Source: Pseudoduganella danionis (GTDB taxonomy: Bacteria > Pseudomonadota > Gammaproteobacteria > Burkholderiales > Burkholderiaceae_D). Taken from it: 64,000 bases of DNA. Every line of letters begins with the position of its first letter. The stretch's first letter is position 1. Under the pieces are notes generated by a model. It had not been told where the DNA came from. It saw nothing but the letters and a program-made list of their open reading frames with translations, and made no database searches. The translations under genes and the position numbers were made by a program. Shown one piece after another: positions 1 through 9,897 of the stretch. Location: positions 62,001-126,000 of the forward strand of contig NZ_WNKW01000002.1 in assembly GCF_009720775.1 (NCBI RefSeq), written 5' to 3'.

Positions 1-170
1 GCGAGCAGCAGGCCTCGAATATCTACGACATGGTAGTGCTGACGGTAGAAAAGCCGATCCTGGAAGTGGTGATGCACCGCGCCGATGGTAACCAGTCGCA
101 TGCTGCGCAGATGCTGGGCATTAACCGCAATACCCTGCGCAAGAAATTACAGGAACACGGTCTGCTGTAA
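1..170 (+). CDS. fis: Fis family DNA-binding regulator, C-terminal part (cut by window edge)
   Basis: Only the last 55 codons are inside the window, read from base 3. The visible protein ends with the helix-turn-helix typical of Fis: a helix with [22 protein letters not shown] near the end, then a short tail closing in HGLL and TAA. Known for the family: a nucleoid-associated dimer that binds degenerate AT-rich sites and affects rRNA, recombination and global transcription. It sits just before purH, and in many Burkholderiales fis follows dusB and precedes purH, which fits. The 5' part lies outside the window, so the start and full length cannot be judged. Identification rests on the HTH alone, but the length to the stop and the motif match Fis rather than a longer NtrC-type regulator. 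Confidence 0.85.
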   Translation, partial: EQQASNIYDMVVLTVEKPILEVVMHRADGNQSHAAQMLGINRNTLRKKLQEHGLL

Positions 171-264
171 ACCGCGCTGTTTCCGGCATCAGTGGCTGGG
201 GACGGCCGCTGTGGCCGGCCGCCAGAATATCGAACCGAAGTTCGCATCGAATATTTAACCACCA

Positions 265-282
265 GTCCAGCTCACGCTGGAC
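265..282 (+). promoter_or_regulatory. Small hairpin in the fis-purH gap, close upstream of purH
   Basis: A perfect 7-bp inverted repeat (GTCCAGC, loop TCAC, GCTGGAC) ends 19 bases before the purH ATG. A second, GC-rich dyad (around 203-222) lies closer to the fis stop and may help end fis transcription. No T-run follows either, and no clear promoter boxes are seen. The role is unknown; translation control of purH or a weak terminator are possible. Confidence 0.3.
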
Positions 283-301
283 GCCACTAGCCCGAAAAGC
301 C

Positions 302-1879
302 ATGATTAAACAAGCTCTCATCTCCGTATCCGACAAAACCGGCGTGCTCGACTTCGCGCGCGCCCTGTCCGCCATGGGTGTCAACATCCTGTCGACCGGC
401 GGCACGGCCAAACTGCTGGCCGACAACGGCGTAGCCGTGACCGAAGTAGCCGACTACACGGGCTTCCCGGAGATGCTCGATGGCCGCGTGAAAACCCTGC
501 ACCCTATGGTGCACGGCGGCATTTTGGCCCGTCGCGATTTCCCTGAGCACATGGCCAAACTGGCTGAGCACAACATTCCGACCATCGATATGGTGGTGGT
601 CAATCTGTATCCGTTCCAGGCCACCGTGGCCAAGGATGACTGCACGCTGGAAGACGCCATCGAGAACATCGATATCGGCGGCCCGGCCATGCTGCGTTCG
701 TCGGCGAAAAACCACAAGGACGTGGTGGTGATCTGCGACCCGACCGACTACAGCAAGGTGCTGGACGAGATCAAGGCCAACGATGGCGTGGTCAGCTACG
801 ACACTCGCTTCGGTCTGGCTACCAAGGTGTATTCGCACACGGCACAATATGACGGTGCGATCGCCAACTACCTGACCAGTCTGGATGCGAGCCGCAGCCA
901 CGCGGCACGCGGCACCTATCCGCAATCGCTGAATGTGGCGTTCGAAAAAGTGCAGGACATGCGCTACGGCGAAAACCCGCACCAGTCGGCTGCCTTCTAC
1001 CGCGACGTGACGGCGACTGCCGGCGCGCTGGCCAACTACCGCCAGTTGCAGGGCAAGGAACTGTCGTTCAACAATATCGCTGACGCTGATGCAGCATGGG
1101 AATGCGTGAAGAGCATGGGTGGCTTCGACCAGAGCGCTGCCTGCGTGATCGTCAAGCACGCCAATCCATGCGGCGTGGCGCTGGGTGCCAATGCGGTCGA
1201 GGCTTACAAGCGCGCGCTGCAGACCGACCCGACTTCGGCTTTCGGCGGCATTATCGCCTTTAACGTGGAAGTGGATGGCGCAGCCGCCACCGAACTGGCC
1301 AAGCTGTTCGTCGAAGTGCTGATCGCGCCATCGTTCACGGCCGAAGCCAAACAGATCCTGTCGGCCAAGCAGAACGTGCGTCTGCTGGAAATCCCGCTGG
1401 GCACGGGCGTGAACGCCATGGACTTCAAGCGCGTGGGTGGCGGTCTGCTGGTGCAGTCGGCAGACGCGAAAAACGTGCTGATCTCGGACCTGAAAGTGGT
1501 GACCAAGCTGCAGCCTACCCAGCAGCAACTGCAGGATCTGATGTTCGCATGGCGCGTGGCCAAGTATGTCAAATCGAATGCCATCGTGTTCTGCGCTAAC
1601 AACATGACGCTGGGCGTGGGCGCCGGCCAGATGAGCCGTATCGATTCGGCCCGTATCGCTTCCATCAAGGCGCAGAACGCTGGTCTGAGCCTGGAGAATT
1701 CGGTGGTGGCGTCGGACGCCTTCTTCCCGTTCCGCGACGGTCTGGATGTGGTGGTGGACGCGGGCGCACGCTGCGTGATCCAGCCGGGCGGTTCGATGCG
1801 CGATCAGGAAGTGATCGACGCTGCCGACGAGCGCGGCGTGGTGATGCTGTACACGGGCACCCGTCACTTCCGTCATTAA
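302..1879 (+). CDS. purH: Bifunctional AICAR formyltransferase / IMP cyclohydrolase PurH
   Basis: Catalyses the last two steps of de novo purine synthesis: formylation of AICAR with 10-formyl-THF, then ring closure to IMP; cytosolic. The 525 residues are the usual length. The N-terminal MGS-like cyclohydrolase domain (about 1-140) starts [13 protein letters not shown] and holds the [10 protein letters not shown] motif near residue 63. The C-terminal transformylase domain holds the KHANPCG motif near residue 285 and ends RHFRH, as in the family. The ATG at 302 gives the canonical N-terminus. It follows fis and is closed by a strong terminator before ruvC, so it ends its transcription unit. A minus-strand ORF of similar length covers it but is a codon-bias shadow. 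Confidence 0.98.
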   Translation: MIKQALISVSDKTGVLDFARALSAMGVNILSTGGTAKLLADNGVAVTEVADYTGFPEMLDGRVKTLHPMVHGGILARRDFPEHMAKLAEHNIPTIDMVVVNLYPFQATVAKDDCTLEDAIENIDIGGPAMLRSSAKNHKDVVVICDPTDYSKVLDEIKANDGVVSYDTRFGLATKVYSHTAQYDGAIANYLTSLDASRSHAARGTYPQSLNVAFEKVQDMRYGENPHQSAAFYRDVTATAGALANYRQLQGKELSFNNIADADAAWECVKSMGGFDQSAACVIVKHANPCGVALGANAVEAYKRALQTDPTSAFGGIIAFNVEVDGAAATELAKLFVEVLIAPSFTAEAKQILSAKQNVRLLEIPLGTGVNAMDFKRVGGGLLVQSADAKNVLISDLKVVTKLQPTQQQLQDLMFAWRVAKYVKSNAIVFCANNMTLGVGAGQMSRIDSARIASIKAQNAGLSLENSVVASDAFFPFRDGLDVVVDAGARCVIQPGGSMRDQEVIDAADERGVVMLYTGTRHFRH

Positions 1880-1903
1880 TCTTCTAGCCTTGCGCTAATC
1901 TCT

Positions 1904-1941
1904 ACAGTGTGGCGACCTGTTCAGGTCGCCACACTGTTTTT
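1904..1941 (+). terminator. Rho-independent terminator after purH
   Basis: A perfect 16-bp stem (1904-1919 pairs with 1922-1937) with a two-base loop is followed by a T-run (1937-1941). It separates purH from ruvC. Any upstream start for ruvC would lie inside this hairpin, which helps fix the ruvC start further down. The stem is long and symmetrical enough to work on the minus strand too, but no minus-strand gene ends there. Confidence 0.9.
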
Positions 1942-1978
1942 ATATACAGCATTCAAGTTTCGCGGTTACAATCGCGGA

Positions 1979-2587
1979 ATGATAATTCTCGGCATAGACC
2001 CCGGCTTGCGCACCACCGGCTTTGGCGTGATCCAGCAGCGCGGTAGCAAGCTGCGCTACATCGCCTCCGGCACCATCAAGAGCGGCGAGGGCGATCTGCC
2101 GACCCGCCTGAAAGTCATCCTCGACGGTGTGGCCGAAGTGGCGCGCACCTATCAGCCCGACTACGCGGCCATCGAGCAGGTGTTTGTCAACGTTAATCCC
2201 CAATCCACGCTGCTGCTCGGGCAGGCGCGCGGCGCGGCCATTTGTGCGCTGGTCTCGGCCGAGCTGACGGTGGCCGAATATTCGCCTACCCAGGTCAAGC
2301 AGGCTGTGGTCGGCACGGGCCGCGCCGTCAAGGCGCAGGTGCAGGACATGGTGGCGCGCCTGCTGGCGCTGCCCGGCTTGCCCGGCACTGACGCTGCCGA
2401 TGCGCTCGGCGTGGCCATCTGCCATGCGCATAACCGCGAAACGCTGACGCTGATTCAGAGTCAGAGCCAGTCCCGTGGTCAGAGCGCAGGTTCAGCGGCC
2501 GCCAAGCTGGCCGGCACGGCGGCCGGCACAGTATCTCAAGGCCCGCTGGCCGGCTTGCGCATGCGGCGCGGCCGACTGGTGGGCTGA
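1979..2587 (+). CDS. ruvC: Crossover junction endodeoxyribonuclease RuvC
   Basis: Resolves Holliday junctions as a homodimer working with RuvAB. Catalytic acidic residues are visible: Asp in [11 protein letters not shown] at the N-terminus, Glu in IEQVFVNVN, and the Asp pair in [16 protein letters not shown] start it at ATG 1979 because this gives MIILGIDPG, the family N-terminus; an in-frame start at 1907 falls inside the terminator hairpin. The result is 202 residues, longer than the usual 170-180. The extra length is a low-complexity Ser/Gln/Ala/Gly stretch (about residues 160-190) inserted before the C-terminal RRGRLVG end. First gene of ruvCAB. Confidence 0.97.
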   Translation: MIILGIDPGLRTTGFGVIQQRGSKLRYIASGTIKSGEGDLPTRLKVILDGVAEVARTYQPDYAAIEQVFVNVNPQSTLLLGQARGAAICALVSAELTVAEYSPTQVKQAVVGTGRAVKAQVQDMVARLLALPGLPGTDAADALGVAICHAHNRETLTLIQSQSQSRGQSAGSAAAKLAGTAAGTVSQGPLAGLRMRRGRLVG

Positions 2588-2610
2588 ATTCACTCTAAAG
2601 GCATTGCAAC

Positions 2611-3189
2611 ATGATCGGTCGTCTCTCCGGTATTCTGCTCGAAAAAAATCCGCCCCAGTTGCTGGTCGATTGCGGCGGCGTCGGCTACGAAGTCGATGTG
2701 TCCATGACCACCTTCTACAACCTGCCCGGGGTGGGCGAGAAAGTCGTGCTGTTCACCCATCAGGCCATCCGCGAAGATGCCCATCTGCTGTTCGGTTTCG
2801 GCAATGCCGAGGAACGTGCCGTGTTCCGTCAACTGATCAAGATCACGGGTGTGGGCGCGCGCACGGCGCTATCGATTTTGTCCGGCATGTCGATTGCCGA
2901 TCTGGCGCAGGCCGTGACGCTGCAGGAATCGGGCCGGCTGGTGAAAGTGCCGGGCATAGGCAAGAAGACGGCCGAGCGCCTGCTGCTGGAACTCAAAGGC
3001 AAGCTGGGTGCCGACATTGGTGCGGGCGGCGCCCATGCCGTGCCGGATGCGCAGTCGGACATTCTGAATGCGCTGCTGGCGCTCGGTTACTCCGACAAGG
3101 AAGCCGTGCTGGCATTGAAGACGGTGCCGGCCGGCGCCTCCGTTTCGGACGGTATCAAGCAGGCCCTGAAAGCGCTCTCGAAAGGCTGA
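2611..3189 (+). CDS. ruvA: Holliday junction branch migration protein RuvA
   Basis: DNA-binding subunit of the RuvAB branch-migration motor; tetramers clamp the Holliday junction and load RuvB rings. The 192 residues are typical. The N-terminal OB-fold begins [20 protein letters not shown]. Two helix-hairpin-helix motifs follow ([15 protein letters not shown] near residue 78 and [16 protein letters not shown] near 113), and a C-terminal domain III ends KALKALSKG. It starts 23 bases after ruvC stops and is clearly cotranscribed. About 95 bases separate it from ruvB, a gap without a recognisable promoter or terminator. Confidence 0.98.
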   Translation: MIGRLSGILLEKNPPQLLVDCGGVGYEVDVSMTTFYNLPGVGEKVVLFTHQAIREDAHLLFGFGNAEERAVFRQLIKITGVGARTALSILSGMSIADLAQAVTLQESGRLVKVPGIGKKTAERLLLELKGKLGADIGAGGAHAVPDAQSDILNALLALGYSDKEAVLALKTVPAGASVSDGIKQALKALSKG

Positions 3190-3284
3190 GGCGCGTAGTA
3201 TCATGGCTGGCAGGGCATAGTGCGCGTAGTCCGTGGTACAGCAGCCTGCCACCATCCGTGATTGAATAGGTTTTCACACATTGC

Positions 3285-4340
3285 ATGAGCATCCAGACCG
3301 ATAGTTTTACCGAACAGCGCATCATCGATGCGGCACCCGCTTCGCCCAACGAGGAGGCAATCGAGCGCGCGCTGCGGCCCAAGCTGCTCGATGAGTACGT
3401 CGGTCAGGCCAAGATCCGCGATCAGCTGGAAATCTTTATTTCGGCGGCGCGCAAGCGCAAGGAAGCGCTTGACCATACGTTGCTGTTCGGCCCGCCCGGT
3501 CTGGGCAAGACTACGCTGGCCAACATCATTGCGCGCGAGATGGGCGTCAACCTGCGCCAGACTTCCGGCCCTGTGCTCGAGCGCCCCGGCGATCTGGCGG
3601 CGCTGCTGACCAATCTGGAAGCCAACGATGTGTTGTTCATCGATGAGATCCACCGTCTTTCGCCCGTGGTCGAAGAAATTCTGTATCCGGCGCTGGAAGA
3701 CTACCAGATCGACATCATGATAGGCGAGGGGCCGGCGGCCCGCTCCGTCAAGCTCGATCTGCAGCCGTTCACGCTGGTGGGCGCCACCACGCGCGCCGGC
3801 ATGCTGACCAATCCGCTGCGCGACCGCTTCGGCATCGTGGCGCGGCTGGAGTTCTACAACACGCAGGAGCTGACCTTGATCGTCAAGCGCAGCGCCATGC
3901 TGCTCAAGGCGAATATCGACGAGGAGGGAGCGCATGAAATTGCCCGCCGCGCGCGTGGTACGCCGCGTATCGCCAACCGGCTGCTGCGTCGCGTGCGCGA
4001 TTATGCGGAAGTCAAAGGCAATGGCGATATCACCAAGGCGATCGCCGATGCGGCGCTGGTGATGCTGGACGTCGATACGGTGGGCTTCGATGTGATGGAC
4101 CGCAAGCTGCTCGAAGCCGTGCTGTACAAATTCGGCGGCGGGCCGGTCGGCATTGGCAATCTGGCTGCAGCCATAGGCGAGGCGGCCGATACCATCGAGG
4201 ATGTGCTGGAACCGTATCTGATCCAGCAAGGCTATCTGCAGCGTACGCCGCGCGGCCGCGTGGCCACGGCGGCGGCCTATAAACACTTCGGCGTGAACCC
4301 GCCGCGCACCAATCCCAACGGCGAGCTGTGGGAACTGTGA
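3285..4340 (+). CDS. ruvB: Holliday junction branch migration ATPase RuvB
   Basis: Hexameric AAA+ motor that drives branch migration with RuvA. The 351 residues fit the family. Walker A is [12 protein letters not shown] (near residue 67), Walker B is FIDEIHRL (near 118), sensor 1 lies in GATTRAGML, and the arginine-finger region PLRDRFG follows. The C-terminal winged helix ends with [16 protein letters not shown]. Its TGA overlaps the ATG of the next gene by one base, so translation of the two is probably coupled. The DUF188 gene riding behind ruvB may be a housekeeping passenger. Confidence 0.98.
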   Translation: MSIQTDSFTEQRIIDAAPASPNEEAIERALRPKLLDEYVGQAKIRDQLEIFISAARKRKEALDHTLLFGPPGLGKTTLANIIAREMGVNLRQTSGPVLERPGDLAALLTNLEANDVLFIDEIHRLSPVVEEILYPALEDYQIDIMIGEGPAARSVKLDLQPFTLVGATTRAGMLTNPLRDRFGIVARLEFYNTQELTLIVKRSAMLLKANIDEEGAHEIARRARGTPRIANRLLRRVRDYAEVKGNGDITKAIADAALVMLDVDTVGFDVMDRKLLEAVLYKFGGGPVGIGNLAAAIGEAADTIEDVLEPYLIQQGYLQRTPRGRVATAAAYKHFGVNPPRTNPNGELWEL

Positions 4341-4828
4341 TGCAGATCTGGGTGGATGCCGACGCCTGTCCTGCCGTCATCAAGGAAATTCTGTACCGCG
4401 TGGCCGAGCGTGTGGCCGTGCCGCTTACGCTGGTGGCCAATCAGCTGCTGCGCGTGCCGCCGTCGCGCTACATACGCGCTGTGCAGGTGCCGGCCGGTGC
4501 CGACGTGGCCGACAGGGAAATTGTGCGTCTGCTGGCGCGCGGCGATCTGGTGGTGACGGGCGATATACCGCTGGCAGCGGATGTGCTGAAGAAGGGCGGC
4601 TATGCGCTCAATCCGCGCGGCGAGTTTTATACCGAGCACAATATCGAACAGATGCTGACCATGCGGGCTTTTATGGATGAGCTGCGTGGCAGCGGCGTGG
4701 ATACGGGCGGACCGGCCGCGTTCAGCCAGAGCGACCGGCAGAATTTTGCCAACAGTCTGGATCGCCACATCAGCAAAGTATTGCGCGAGCAGGCGCGCCA
4801 GCAGTCTGCCGGATCAGCCGGCGATTAG
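4340..4828 (+). CDS. YaiI/YqxD (DUF188, UPF0178) family protein
   Basis: Small cytosolic protein of a widely conserved family with a PIN-like/NYN-like nuclease fold but no settled function. Characteristic features are the N-terminal [16 protein letters not shown], the central [15 protein letters not shown] and the [13 protein letters not shown] region. Those Asp residues are the family's conserved acidic set. I start at ATG 4340, which gives [11 protein letters not shown]; an in-frame codon four positions upstream lies within ruvB and would add only MGTV. The C-terminal 25 residues are low-complexity. Its 3' end overlaps the 3' end of the minus-strand DUF454 gene by four bases. Confidence 0.9.
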   Translation: MQIWVDADACPAVIKEILYRVAERVAVPLTLVANQLLRVPPSRYIRAVQVPAGADVADREIVRLLARGDLVVTGDIPLAADVLKKGGYALNPRGEFYTEHNIEQMLTMRAFMDELRGSGVDTGGPAAFSQSDRQNFANSLDRHISKVLREQARQQSAGSAGD

Positions 4829-5229
4829 GGCGGTGGCGCGCCGTCCTGCTCTGGCACTGGCAGGCGCATGGTGGGGACGTAACGGCACAGATACAGCGTG
4901 ACGCCGCAGCCTATGCAAAACAGCATGATCTGCAAGCCCGTTCGGTGTACCACATAGGCGGAGTAGCCCAGCGATAACCACATGAGCAGCAGTATCCAGA
5001 CTTTGGCGCGCAAGGGGATGCCGTAGCCGAGCTCGTAGTTGCGCAGATAGCGCCCGAACATGGGATTGGTGATGAGCCAGTTGTGCAGCCGCGTCGAGCC
5101 GCGCGCAAAGCAGGCCGAGGCCAGCAGCAGGAAGGGTGTGGTGGGCAGCAGGGGCAGGAAGATGCCCAGTACGCCCAGCACCACGGCGATGGCGCCGATC
5201 AGATTCAGCAGGATTTTCATGCCCTGCAT
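4825..5229 (-). CDS. YbaN family (DUF454) inner-membrane protein
   Basis: Small integral membrane protein of unknown function. The family hallmark [20 protein letters not shown] is seen near residues 19-40, with a first hydrophobic helix before it. A second pair of helices follows around residues 75-115 ([17 protein letters not shown], then [15 protein letters not shown]). Upstream in-frame ATGs exist at 5265, 5229 and 5220. I prefer 5229 ([12 protein letters not shown]) because a GGGG stretch lies at a workable distance and a GC-rich hairpin (5237-5256) occupies the region before it. 5220 is also possible. It is transcribed in the same direction as the DUF2147 gene 50 bases upstream. Confidence 0.85.
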   Translation of the reverse strand: MQGMKILLNLIGAIAVVLGVLGIFLPLLPTTPFLLLASACFARGSTRLHNWLITNPMFGRYLRNYELGYGIPLRAKVWILLLMWLSLGYSAYVVHRTGLQIMLFCIGCGVTLYLCRYVPTMRLPVPEQDGAPPP

Positions 5230-5278
5230 GGTAACACTGCCCCGCTGGCGGGGCAGCGGGTCCATGGGCTAGCCCTGC

Positions 5279-5719
5279 TTATTCCTGACGTACCCAGACT
5301 TGCGAACGGCCCAGCATCGGTACGCCGATGTAGCCGCGTACATTGAGTTTCTTGCCGTTGTCGCTCAGGTGCATTTTGCTCTTGTAGACTTTGCCGTTGT
5401 CCGGATCAAGAATTTCGCCGCCCGTGTAGGTGTCGCCATCCTTTTTCAGACCGGACATGAATACCATGCCGATGATGGGTTGGTTCTTGCGTGCGTCTTC
5501 GCACTTTTCGCATTTCGGGTTCTGGTCTTCGGTCGGCGCGCGGAACAGCTGCTCGATCTTACCTTGCAGGACGCCATTGTTTTCCGAGATGCGGATCAGG
5601 GCTTTAGGCTTGCCCGTTACGTCATCGATATTTTTCCACAGGCCTACTGGTGTGCTGTCATCGGCAAAAGCAGGGGCAATGCTGACGGCGGCGGCGAGGG
5701 CGAAAGCAAACCATTTCAT
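5279..5719 (-). CDS. DUF2147 domain-containing exported protein
   Basis: A 146-residue protein with a clear Sec signal peptide (MKWFAFALAAAVSIAPAFA, cleavage near residue 19). The mature DUF2147 domain is recognisable by GLWKNIDDVTGKPKALIRI, a paired CEKCED motif near residue 70 and the end RGYIGVPMLGRSQVWVR. The family is periplasmic or secreted and lipocalin-like in size; its biochemical role is not established. The CxxC could form a disulphide or bind metal (inference). It is divergent from the dehydratase at 5874, with about 150 bases of shared promoter region. A hairpin at 5237-5256 lies just after it and may weaken read-through into the DUF454 gene. Confidence 0.88.
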   Translation of the reverse strand: MKWFAFALAAAVSIAPAFADDSTPVGLWKNIDDVTGKPKALIRISENNGVLQGKIEQLFRAPTEDQNPKCEKCEDARKNQPIIGMVFMSGLKKDGDTYTGGEILDPDNGKVYKSKMHLSDNGKKLNVRGYIGVPMLGRSQVWVRQE

Positions 5720-5873
5720 TGTGAGTCTCCAGGGTGAATTTTAGTGTCCGGCGAGTGTAGCAAATAAAATGACCGATCGTGCTATTTTTATGTAACTGTC
5801 GTGAAAATGCCAAAAACCGCTATCATTTGCGGCTGGAAACACTGACTGCCAGAACACTTTCTACAGGAACTAC

Positions 5874-6842
5874 ATGAGCTCGCTCCCACTGCCGACTTAC
5901 GCCGATGTGCAGGCCGCTGCCGCCCGCATCGATGGTTATGCCCACCGCACGCCCGTGCTGACTTCGCGTACGGCCAACGCCGAACTGGGCGCCGAAGTTT
6001 TTTTCAAATGTGAAAACCTGCAGCGCATGGGCGCTTTCAAATTCCGCGGCGCCTACAATGCGCTGGCCCGTTTCGATGAAGCCCAGCGCCGCGCCGGCGT
6101 GGTGGCTTTTTCTTCCGGCAATCACGCGCAGGCGATCGCGCTGTCGGCCCGTTTGATGGGCATCCCGGCCACCATCGTCATGCCGCTCGATGCGCCGGCC
6201 GCCAAGGTCGCTGCCACCCGGGGCTACGGGGCGGAAGTGGTGTTGTATGACCGGTATAAGGAAGACCGCGAAGAAATCGGCCGCAATCTGGCCCAGCAAA
6301 AAGGCATGACGCTGATCCCGCCCTATGACCATGCCGACGTGATTGCGGGGCAGGGCACGGCGGCCAAGGAGTTGTTCGAAGAAGTGGGCTCGCTCGACAG
6401 CCTGTTCGTCTGCCTCGGTGGTGGCGGCTTGCTCAGTGGTTCGGCTTTATCGACGCGCGCGCTGTCGCCGCACACCCGTTTGTACGGGGTGGAGCCGGAA
6501 GCGGGCAATGATGGTCAGCAATCGTTCCGTAGCGGTAGCATCGTGCACATCGATACGCCGCAGACGATAGCTGATGGCGCCCAGACCCAGCATCTGGGCA
6601 ATCTGACTTTCCCCATCATCCGGCGTGATGTGAACGATATTCTGACCGTCAGCGATGCGGAGTTGCGCGCTGCGATGCGCTTCTTTGCCGAGCGCATGAA
6701 GATCGTGGTGGAGCCGACCGGCTGCCTCGGTTTTGCTGCCGCACGAGCGATGAAGCAACAATTGCAAGGCCAGCGCGTGGGCATCATCCTCAGCGGCGGC
6801 AACGTCGATATCGCGCGCTACGCGGCCCTGCTGGCCGAATAA
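5874..6842 (+). CDS. Threonine/serine dehydratase family (fold-type II PLP enzyme)
   Basis: PLP-dependent enzyme of 322 residues, the length of catabolic threonine/serine dehydratases, serine racemases and threo-3-hydroxyaspartate ammonia-lyases. No C-terminal ACT regulatory domain is present, so it is not biosynthetic IlvA. Motifs: the PLP lysine in GAFKFRGAYNAL (near residue 57), SSGNHAQA (near 82), the glycine-rich phosphate-binding GGGGLLSG (near 181) and the late SGGNVD. The exact substrate cannot be set from sequence alone; deamination of L-Thr, L-Ser or 3-hydroxyaspartate is likely. The start at 5874 gives a natural N-terminus. It is followed after four bases by a palindromic repeat that separates it from valS. 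Confidence 0.88.
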   Translation: MSSLPLPTYADVQAAAARIDGYAHRTPVLTSRTANAELGAEVFFKCENLQRMGAFKFRGAYNALARFDEAQRRAGVVAFSSGNHAQAIALSARLMGIPATIVMPLDAPAAKVAATRGYGAEVVLYDRYKEDREEIGRNLAQQKGMTLIPPYDHADVIAGQGTAAKELFEEVGSLDSLFVCLGGGGLLSGSALSTRALSPHTRLYGVEPEAGNDGQQSFRSGSIVHIDTPQTIADGAQTQHLGNLTFPIIRRDVNDILTVSDAELRAAMRFFAERMKIVVEPTGCLGFAAARAMKQQLQGQRVGIILSGGNVDIARYAALLAE

Positions 6843-6846
6843 ACTT

Positions 6847-6960
6847 GGGGTCAGGTCGGGCAAAGTGCAGTTTTTGAGAAATCTCAAATACAAACAGGGG
6901 TCAGGTAAGGCAAATGACACTTGCCCGACCTGACCCCTGCACTTTGCCCGACCTGACCCC
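6847..6960. repeat. Composite REPIN-like palindrome between convergent genes
   Basis: Four copies of the GGGGTCAGGTCGGGCA-type sequence are nested in opposite orientations. The outer 24-base arms 6847-6870 and 6937-6960 are perfect reverse complements. An inner, imperfect pair is at 6897-6915 and 6921-6937. The element fills almost exactly the gap between the dehydratase stop (6842) and the valS stop (6966). The same core recurs at 39681 and 54217. Such elements could fold in either transcript and act as a bidirectional terminator, or be mobile REP/REPIN sequences moved by a RAYT transposase encoded elsewhere (inference). Confidence 0.88.
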
Positions 6961-6965
6961 TAGGG

Positions 6966-9758
6966 TTAGGCTGGCAGCTTGGCGTACTGTTCGCGGATCT
7001 TGGCCAGCGTGGCGCTGAAGTTGGCCACGCGTTCTTTTTCCTGCGCCACCACTTCGGCTGGCGCACGTGCCACGAAGCTTTCGTTGGACAGCTTGCCGTT
7101 GGCCTTGTTGATCTCGCCTTCGAGACGGGTGATCTCCTTGCTCAGGCGCTCACGCTCGGCTTTCACGTCGATTTCCACTTTCAGCATGAGCTTGGTCGTG
7201 CCGACGATGGACACGGCCGCCGGCGATTCCGGCAGCACGTCCACGATCTGCACTTCGGCCAGCTTGCCCAGCGACTGGATGTAAGGCGCGAACACGCTCA
7301 TCGCTGCTTTGTCGTCGGCATTGCCCGGTTCCACGATCAGCGGTACGCGCAGCGATGGCGCCAGCTGCATTTCGCCACGCAGGTTGCGGGTCGCGTCGGT
7401 CAGCGCCTTGAGCTGCTGCATCCACGCTTCGGCCGTTTCGTCGATCTTGGCCGTGTTGGCGATCGGGTAAGGTTGCAGCATGATGGTGTCGCCCGTTTTG
7501 CCGGCCAGCGGCGCAACGGCCTGCCACAGTGCTTCCGTAACGAACGGGATGATAGGGTGGGCCAGACGCAGCACCACTTCGAGCACGCGCAGCAGCGTAT
7601 GACGGGTAGCGCGCTGCTGGCCTTCCGTGCCGCTCTGCACCTGCACTTTGGCCACTTCCAGATACCAGTCGCAGTATTCGTCCCAGACGAATTTGTAGAT
7701 GGTCGAAGCGATGTTGTCGAAGCGGTAGTCTTCGAAACCTTTGGCCACATCGAGTTCGGCTTTCTGCAGCAGCGAGATGATCCACTTGTCGGCCATCGAC
7801 AGGTCGGCTTCATTGGCGCTGCAATCCTTGCCTTCCGTATTCATCAGCACGAAGCGGGTGGCGTTCCACATCTTGTTGCAGAAGTTGCGGTAGCCTTCGG
7901 CGCGGCCCAGATCGAAGTTGATGTTGCGGCCCAGCGAAGCGTAGGACGCCATGGTGAAGCGTACGGCATCCGTGCCGTAGGCGGCTATACCTTCAGGGAA
8001 TTCCTTGCGCGTGGCCTTGGCGATCTTTTCGGCTGCTTTCGGGTTCATCAGGCCGGTGGTACGTTTTTCCACCAGTGCTTCCACGCCGATACCGTCGATC
8101 AGGTCGATAGGGTCCAGCGTGTTGCCCTTGGACTTGGACATTTTCTGGCCTTGCGAATCGCGTACCAGACCGTGCACATACACCGTGTTGAACGGTACTT
8201 TGCCCGTGAAGTGCGCCGTCATCATGACCATGCGCGCGACCCAGAAGAAGATGATGTCGAAGCCCGTCACCAGTACCGACGAAGGCAGGAAGGCCTGCAG
8301 GTCCGGCGTTTCATTCGGCCAGCCCAGCGTGGAGAAGGGTACCAGCGCGGACGAGAACCAGGTGTCGAGCACGTCGTTGTCGCGGTGCAGTGGACCGCTG
8401 CTGCCTTTGGCGGCAGCCTGTGCCTGTGCTTCTTGTTCCGTCTTGGCGACGAACACATTGCCGGCATCGTCATACCATGCCGGAATCTGGTGGCCCCACC
8501 ACAGCTGACGCGAGATGCACCAGTCCTGGATGTTGTTGAGCCACTGGTTGTAGGTGGTGGTCCAGTTTTCCGGCACGAATTTGATTTCGCCCGAGGAGAC
8601 TTTTTCCAGCGCCACTTCGGCGATCGATTTGCCCGGATTGTAAGTGCCTTCCGGTGCCGGCTTGCTCATCGCGACAAACCATTGGTCGGTCAGCATAGGT
8701 TCGATCACCACGCCGGTACGGTCGCCACGCGGCACCATCAGCTTGTGCGGTTTGACCTGTTCCAGCAAGCCTTGTGCTTCCAGATCGGCGACGATTTTCT
8801 TACGTGCTTCGAAGCGGTCCAGACCACGATACGCTTCCGGTGCATCGTCGGTGATCTTGGCTTCCAGCGTCAGGATGGACGGCATGCCCAGATTGTGGCG
8901 CTGGCCTACGGCGTAGTCGTTGAAGTCGTGCGCCGGCGTGATCTTCACGCAGCCGGTGCCGAATTCCTTGTCCACATAGCTGTCGGCGATGATAGGAATT
9001 TCACGGTCGCACAGCGGCAGCTTGAGCATCTTGCCGACCAGCGGCTGGTAGCGCTCGTCGGTCGGATCGACTGCCACGGCCACGTCGCCCAGCATGGTTT
9101 CGGGACGCGTGGTGGCCACCGTCAGCGTACCGCTGCCATCGGCCAGCGGGTACTGGATGTACCACATCGAGCCATCTTCTTCTTCCGATACCACTTCCAG
9201 ATCGGACACGGCGGTGCCCAGTACGGGGTCCCAGTTGACCAGACGCTTGCCGCGGTAGATCAGGCCCTGCTCGTGCAGGCGCACAAACACTTCCGTCACC
9301 ACTTTGGAACGGGCTTCGTCCATCGTGAAGTATTCGCGTTCCCAGTCCGGCGACGCGCCCAGGCGGCGCATCTGGCCCGTGATGGTGGAACCGGATTTCT
9401 CTTTCCACTCCCAGACTTTCTTGATGAAGGCGTCGCGGCCCAGATCATGGCGCGACACTTTCTGGGCGTCCAGTTGGCGTTCCACCACGATCTGGGTGGC
9501 GATACCAGCGTGGTCGGTGCCCGGAATCCAGGCCGTGTTGTGGCCCAGCATACGGTGGTAGCGGGTCAGGCCGTCCATGATGGTCTGGTTAAAGGCATGG
9601 CCCATGTGCAGGGTGCCGGTCACATTCGGCGGCGGCAGCTGGATGCTGAAAGAAGGTTTACCGGCGTCCAGCGAGGCGCGGTAGTAACCGCGTTGTTCCC
9701 ACTCGCTGCGCCAGAACTGTTCAATGTCGGCAGGCTCGAAAGACTTGGCTAATTCCAT
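6966..9758 (-). CDS. valS: Valyl-tRNA synthetase
   Basis: Class I aminoacyl-tRNA synthetase that charges tRNA-Val; it has an editing domain against threonine. About 930 residues. The HIGH-type signature is [15 protein letters not shown] near residue 40 and the KMSKS loop is [13 protein letters not shown] near residue 535. The CP1 editing insert lies between, and a C-terminal coiled-coil arm contains [19 protein letters not shown] start at ATG 9758 ([16 protein letters not shown]), which matches the family; a further 47 in-frame upstream codons are not needed. A minus-strand -10 box TATAAT (9790-9795) lies 31 bases before this start and supports it. Monocistronic, with its end abutting the palindrome at 6847-6960. 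Confidence 0.98.
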   Translation of the reverse strand: MELAKSFEPADIEQFWRSEWEQRGYYRASLDAGKPSFSIQLPPPNVTGTLHMGHAFNQTIMDGLTRYHRMLGHNTAWIPGTDHAGIATQIVVERQLDAQKVSRHDLGRDAFIKKVWEWKEKSGSTITGQMRRLGASPDWEREYFTMDEARSKVVTEVFVRLHEQGLIYRGKRLVNWDPVLGTAVSDLEVVSEEEDGSMWYIQYPLADGSGTLTVATTRPETMLGDVAVAVDPTDERYQPLVGKMLKLPLCDREIPIIADSYVDKEFGTGCVKITPAHDFNDYAVGQRHNLGMPSILTLEAKITDDAPEAYRGLDRFEARKKIVADLEAQGLLEQVKPHKLMVPRGDRTGVVIEPMLTDQWFVAMSKPAPEGTYNPGKSIAEVALEKVSSGEIKFVPENWTTTYNQWLNNIQDWCISRQLWWGHQIPAWYDDAGNVFVAKTEQEAQAQAAAKGSSGPLHRDNDVLDTWFSSALVPFSTLGWPNETPDLQAFLPSSVLVTGFDIIFFWVARMVMMTAHFTGKVPFNTVYVHGLVRDSQGQKMSKSKGNTLDPIDLIDGIGVEALVEKRTTGLMNPKAAEKIAKATRKEFPEGIAAYGTDAVRFTMASYASLGRNINFDLGRAEGYRNFCNKMWNATRFVLMNTEGKDCSANEADLSMADKWIISLLQKAELDVAKGFEDYRFDNIASTIYKFVWDEYCDWYLEVAKVQVQSGTEGQQRATRHTLLRVLEVVLRLAHPIIPFVTEALWQAVAPLAGKTGDTIMLQPYPIANTAKIDETAEAWMQQLKALTDATRNLRGEMQLAPSLRVPLIVEPGNADDKAAMSVFAPYIQSLGKLAEVQIVDVLPESPAAVSIVGTTKLMLKVEIDVKAERERLSKEITRLEGEINKANGKLSNESFVARAPAEVVAQEKERVANFSATLAKIREQYAKLPA

Positions 9759-9897
9759 GATTTGACAAATTAAATTGGCGAAAACAGCCATTATAGATGA
9801 CTGTGCAGGCCAAACGGCAGGCGCGGCGGGCTTTTTGATTGACGTAGCCGGTTTTTTACCGACAAGATAGAAACATAACTGTACTTTGGAGTCTTGC

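Noticed and set aside
287..1876. Long minus-strand reading frame (529 codons) opposite purH
   Set aside because: It mirrors purH almost exactly, has no recognisable family or RBS and is His/Arg/Gln-rich as expected for the antisense of GC-rich codons.
7473..9752. 759-codon plus-strand frame opposite valS
   Set aside because: Antisense of valS with no motif; the ValRS HIGH and KMSKS signatures are on the minus strand.
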